A DNA stretch of 64,000 nt from Paraescarpia echinospica (lineage: Eukaryota; Annelida; Polychaeta; Sabellida; Siboglinidae), in contig CM034532.1 in NCBI GenBank assembly GCA_020002185.1, positions 49,849,349-49,913,348 on the forward strand, read 5' to 3'. Below the pieces are notes generated by a model. The model was not told the origin of the DNA, did no database searches, and saw nothing but the letters and a program-made list of their open reading frames with translations. Shown piece by piece: positions 31,901-64,000 of this stretch; within the stretch, counting starts at the first letter, position 1, and each line of letters opens with the position of its first letter. A program made the translations under genes and the position numbers.

Positions 31901-32104
31901 TAGAGCATTACATCAGATAGTGCCTCAATCGGTAGATTGGTGAAATGTGTCGACAAACCCACATCGTTCGCAGTGTCTAAGTTTAAGACACGGTTTTAGG
32001 TCCGTTTATAGTTTATGTTAGGAATGATTATCTGGAAACTGTTTATATATATGAATAGCAGAAAGCGCAAGCTTTTAAACAATATCAATGTTTGGGGTCG
32101 GACA
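28901..32104. other. Three kilobases without a recognisable gene; microsatellite and small duplications
   Basis: TATATA repeats fill 29067-29125. A hairpin (TGGCGTACGTGTC against GACATGTACGCCA, 12 of 13 pairs) lies at about 29699-29738. A near-repeat GTTGTGGCCGGGTGGTGCGG occurs at about 30371 and 30444. TTTCATCAGAATAATCA occurs at about 31457 and 31615, a 158-bp spaced duplication. TGACGTCA is at about 31240. Open frames at 29575-29838 and 31287-31481 (plus) have no motif I recognise. Confidence 0.45.
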
Positions 32105-34495
32105 AACCATAATGGTAGTAGTAGTAGTAAAAGCTTTATTTAATGATGGTGACCATGTCACGTTATATCGTGATTTTCAATGGGCCATCTCACACTACAT
32201 TCTTACATCAACATTTACACAGCTTTTATAAAATATACAATTTACAACACTAAAATATAAATAATAATAAATAAATAAAATAAATATAAACGAAATAATA
32301 AATTATTAATGTAACACTGTAAATAAAACAACATCATGAATACATTTACCAGTTCTAGAAAGATTGAAGTCAATAATAATAGTAAATAAGATAAAGATGA
32401 CTGAATTAAAACAATTCATCATTTAAAAGTAAACAGTCATTCAGGCATATCAATTGAAAAGTGCAAACAACTGTATACATCCTTCTTGAGAAATTTTTAA
32501 AAGACTATTTTAAAAGTTCTGCACTATTGGCATTCTGTATAGATTCCGGGATAGCATCCCCTAGTTTCACACTCCTATAAGCAAATGTGCGCTGGCCTAT
32601 GTCCAGGTTGTACTTGTGAACACGAATGTTTGTGCAGCCGCGGGTGTGATGATCATGTACACTACTGTTTAATATAAATAGGTACATATGCTATTATCTA
32701 TTACTATGGCAGTGACGTAAAGTATGCGAATAACGATTGGCAATCATCATAGAGAGCGAAATAATGTCACTGTTGAAACCTGTCGCTGGTCTTTCACATT
32801 CAGAATTACACGTGCATACTGCTTCATCAACTTATGAACGTTCAACAGAAAAACGTGTCCGCAACTGCCCCATATGACGCAGCCGTAGTCAATCAACGGT
32901 TGCACCATCCCTGAGAAATACAGTTTCCTTGCACGTAGAGGCATTAAGCGTTTCACTTGGTTGAACAAATACAACTGACGCCGCAGCTTGGAGCATAGCT
33001 TTGTCACTCGTACATTCCAAGTTAGGTTACTCTGTTTCTGTTTAATAATCAGCAAATCCCAGCTGGGTATCGCGCCAATGATGTTGGTTGCTCTATGAGT
33101 ATTGCGCACGGCCTAGCAGTTCCTTAAATTGTGGGGCGTCCTTTGCATTAACCAATTACGCTTCTAGAATATTCCATACAGTTAAGCCAAGTAATGTGTG
33201 GGTGTGGACGGGTGTCACGATACAGTTGTTGCCATGTACGCAGAAGTTCGGTCTTAAAAGTTGTAATTTCTGCCTGGTGCCAAGAAGCATGCACTTATCG
33301 GCGTTTAGAATCATTCGATTTTCATTTATCCAGTTGTACAGTGGTTTTGAGTGAGTTGTTAGTGACCGGTTTATGTCTGCAACACATTTCCCGGCCGTAT
33401 ATAGTGTCGAGTCATCGGCATACATGTCAATCCGCCTGTCATATTTCACGCGTTGGTAGCATTCGCTAAGATAAGATCGGAACCAGGCTAGGTCGTTTTC
33501 ATGGCAACCATACAACTCCAGTTTGAGTAAAATCAGATCATGGTCAATCAAGTCAAAAGGCTTTCTCAGATCGAGTAATACCATGCCACACAAGTTGCCT
33601 TTGTCAATGTTGCTCAGAAAATAGTCGGTCAGCTTAAGCAATACGGTTTCACATGACTGATTCTCTTTAAAGCCGGATTGCTCGTCTAGCAGTAATTTAA
33701 ACTCTGTAAGATAGGCGTAGAAATGGTTGTGCACGTGTCGTTCCAGAAGCTACCGTGAACCTAGGTCATATTAGAAAATGTGTTACATCTTTGCACTGGA
33801 GCATGCTAGGAACATGATTTTGGTGTATATACACATGTTTAGGCATATGAGGAAGTCAATGGAATCCATCTTGGATTTGTCTGGCTCCTACAAATTGCCC
33901 AAGGATGGCGCGTTGCCATCCCACTGATTTGAGTTGAGGGACCCATAACCTACATGATTCAGCAAAAAAACCTTACAATACCAACCATTTCCAGGTTCCA
34001 AAAATGGCAACTCGTCTATAATGGATTTTACACGCTTTACTATAATCGGCGCATGTTCATTCAACACAGAAATGTATATTTGTTCAAACAGATCCAGTTT
34101 CATTTCAACGTCGTCCATCATGTCGATCAAAGACCATGACGCATCAGCAAGTTGCTCTAAAAATATGTTCATCAAAGTTTTTAAAATCACGGTATCAGAT
34201 GGTTTTGTGCACGTTCGTCTTGGCAAAAGACCCATTATGTTTTGGAACGACTGTCACGGGGCAGTGATCTGAGAGACCGATGGATGCAACGGAAGATGTC
34301 AGTACGTTTTTACGGTTGTTTACGTACACATGGTCGATACACGATTTTGATTCCGAGCGTGTGACCTCGCATATAAGTTGGTCGAGTCCCAACATGATCA
34401 AGTCGTTGTATAATTTATAGCGTGTGCCTTTCATCAAGTCTATATTGACATCTCCCAACACATAGACGTCCGTTGTGGTAATGGTATTAGCAATC
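32105..34495 (-). mobile_element. CR1-like LINE with internal deletions
   Basis: Minus-strand pieces in order: the end of the endonuclease (MLGDVNIDLMKGTRY; SCIDHVYVNNRKN; GLSDHCPVTVV, about 34460-34230), a linker (34235-33888), reverse transcriptase (DEQSGFKENQSCETVLLKL; VLLDLRKPFDLIDHDLI; then an abrupt jump to DMYADDSTLYTAGKC, YADD intact) and the tail (LMPLRARKLYFSGMVQPLID; AYRSVKLGDAIPESIQ, about 32600). The motif B region is deleted. The 3' terminus has a TACTACTACTAC tail near 32110. Confidence 0.82.
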
Positions 34496-34916
34496 GTTCA
34501 AATGAGTATTTTGGGACGTGTTTTGAGTTGTTAATTTTTCGCTCGCTTATCTATTTTTGATACAGATAACCGTAATTAAATTACAAAATTTCAGGATCCT
34601 TTTCACACTGAAAGTATAATTTGTGTTTCAATGAAGGTACGGATAAAATTGTGTGATGTTCTAATGGTGCTTCTCATGGTAGTGACGTTGTGAATGTCTT
34701 GTTTGTGTGTGTGTGCGTGTGTGTGCGCGCGCGCATTTAGATGCTATGTATATCGTGGAGAGTTGTGTAACTAATTCTATTCTAATATATTATCGTCTCT
34801 CTATATCTAAAAGTATGTATTGATCAAATAAGTGTAACAACACAAATCAAACTATCTTCCAGAGAAACAACGCCGGCCAACAATGGTAGTGTTAGACGTT
34901 TTAAGGACCAGCTTAC
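34496..34916. other. Intron side of the last visible phosphatase exon
   Basis: Begins (on the minus strand) with donor GTAAGC at 34916. It contains a GTGTGTGTGCGTG/GCGC microsatellite at about 34706-34735. The expected next phosphatase exon (D2 active site) was searched for here and further left and not seen. Confidence 0.5.
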
Positions 34917-62445
<27,529 letters not shown>

Positions 62446-63262
62446 CTGAAAGTATATAGCAAGGCAATCGTCGTATGTTCTCTTGCTTGACGGAATACAA
62501 AAAAATAGCACGAATTGGTGCTTCAGTCGGTAGGTGTATGTTGAACAATATTGTTATTTTATTGCATATGTAAACGTTAATTAAAGTTGTTAATTGCTAT
62601 GAATGCATCCTAGGGGAACAATCTTCAAACTGGGCCCTTTCTACACAACACCCATCCTATTTGTTTAGTGTCCTTAGTAGTTCAGAAAGCCATTTGATTC
62701 GGCCTTCTGAACTACTCTCCTTCGTTTTTCCGATATCTCCAGGAATTGCAGATCATCTGTTTCACAACAACGTTTTATTCGTGAAACCAGGCTTTGTATG
62801 TTGCGCCTCTGAGCTCAGATTCCTTGGAATATAGGCGCTATAGAAGTTTATTATTATTAACAAACGGCATCTTTTTGGGCTTATGAACCCCCATTTTTGT
62901 GAACCCCCTTTCTCCAAAATGTGAACCCCCTCAAATTTCATCGTTTGGATGTGAACTCCTAATTATTGATCTTAATATTATTCCATGTTTCTCAAAGCAT
63001 TAACCCCCCTCCCCTCCTAATGGTTTTTTGATGCATATATTAAAGGAAGAACTCTTCTCTACTAACTGATCGTCAGTGAATGAATGGGAACCTAGGCTGT
63101 GGGGTCTGTCCCTATCCCCATGCATAAAAAGGGCAGTCATTGGAGGAATGCGCATCAAAGGACCATTGCATCCGTTTAGCGACGCAGCAGGACTTCGCAT
63201 TATCCTCCAATGTAAACTCGTGGGATAGCAAATACACAAGAATCCAATTTTACTCCAAGGCA
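62446..63262. other. No gene seen; LINE 3' terminus-like and GAACCCCC repeats
   Basis: GGCGCTATAGAAGTTTATTATTATTA at about 62830 resembles a LINE tail. Short GTGAACCCCC phrases recur at about 62884-62940. No amino half of the FTP domain was found here. Confidence 0.45.
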
Positions 63263-64000
63263 ATCAAATCAAGTCAAATTTATTTAGACGCCACACATCT
63301 CTACAAATAGATTCAGGGGTGTTTACAAACTAAAACATTAAGTAAGAATACATTACGTAAGTAATTATAATATTACAATACATATGTTACATAACATAAC
63401 ACAATAAAAACTACACATTTCAATTATCTATTCATGCTATATATTATATTTAAATGTATATGTATATATATTTTTTTTTAATTACGAGAAAGCCTGATTA
63501 AAGAGAAAGGTTTTCAGGTTCCTCCTAAAACGTCCAGAGTCACATTGGCTTCTTAGCTCTAGGGGAAGAGAGTTCCAGAGGGTGGGACCTGCACATGAAA
63601 ATGCACGTCGGCCAAACCGTTCCAGGTTAACTCAAGGAACAACCATGAGCCAAGCGAAGGGTGCGACAGGGAACATAAACAGATACACGGTGGGCAAGGT
63701 ACTGTGGAGTGTTTGCATGCACGGCGCCGTGCATCAAAGTCAATAGTTTATACTGAATTCGCTGCGCCACAGGTAGCCAATGCAGCTCTCGTAGTGTCGC
63801 CGTTGTGTTGGTCACGCCGATGTAAGCAGAGGACGACACGCGCAGCTGATCGCTGGACCATCTCTAGTCGGTGCAGCAAGATTCCGGTAATGCCGTACAG
63901 TTTCCGAAGTCGAGTCACGACGTGACTAGCGCAGCAAGATGATCGTATTCGCGCTATACCACGTAGTTGGGCGTAGGCAGTCGGCCATCGTGAGGTCGAG
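63263..64000 (-). mobile_element. CR1/jockey-like LINE 3' end, decayed
   Basis: The minus strand reads ATLRELHWLPVAQRIQYKLL then TLMHGAVHANTPQYL (63839-63627). After frameshifts it continues as ERFGRRAFSCAGPTLWNSLP and FRRNLKTFLFNQAF-type codons down to about 63485. An A/T-rich 3' UTR ends in an AAATAAATTTGACTTGATTT tail at about 63283-63262. The 5' part runs off the right edge. Confidence 0.75.

Noticed and set aside
34195..34461. Host endonuclease-like gene (GDVNIDLM ... DHCPVTVV)
   Set aside because: It is the endonuclease end of the adjacent LINE, followed on the same strand by its reverse transcriptase.

Overview
The window is eukaryotic and invertebrate, most likely a lophotrochozoan and plausibly a bivalve mollusc. 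I infer this from a split gene with consensus GT-AG introns, a receptor tyrosine phosphatase with a fucolectin-type plus EGF ectodomain, tRNA-derived SINEs, several LINE families, a compact Ty3-type element with a tRNA-Leu-like primer site, PIF/Harbinger remnants and long GT microsatellites. No species can be fixed from the sequence alone, and there is no sign of bacterial gene organisation.

The one well-supported host gene lies on the minus strand from 62445 down to 34917. I can read 22 exons with compatible splice phases (about 1,000 codons). In order they encode part of a fucolectin/FTP domain, two cysteine-rich EGF-like modules, two fibronectin type III domains, a Thr-rich stalk, one transmembrane helix, a basic juxtamembrane segment, a complete catalytic phosphatase domain D1 (WPD loop and CSAGVGRTG signature present) and most of a second domain D2. 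The start lies beyond the right edge. The last visible exon stops just after the D2 HC, and I could not find the following exons.

Left third, 1-20006: nearly all mobile DNA. A CR1/jockey-like LINE (minus) is split by an RTE-like LINE (minus), which carries a 451-bp MITE. Then come a Harbinger fragment, an internally deleted LINE, a CR1-like LINE with a second LINE in its 3' UTR, and a complete LTR retrotransposon (15010-20006). Between them are isolated plus-strand exons of receptor-like genes: a terminal exon at 8887, a transmembrane exon at 10046 and a possible cytoplasmic mini-exon at 14761.

Middle, 20007-34500: a 61-bp tandem array made from the 3' end of a decayed gene of a multicopy Cys-tailed family (20326-22365), a signal-peptide exon (23284), a 671-bp Harbinger derivative, a second fragment of the same family, more LINE debris, a SINE and a poorly explained 3-kb stretch (28900-32100).

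Right, 34900-64000: the phosphatase gene, with introns holding three SINE/LINE/Penelope classes, two abutting LINE endonuclease fragments, a 3.3-kb inverted duplication beside one of its splice donors, a plus-strand LINE and about 2 kb of G/T-only low-complexity sequence. The right edge ends in another decayed LINE 3' end.
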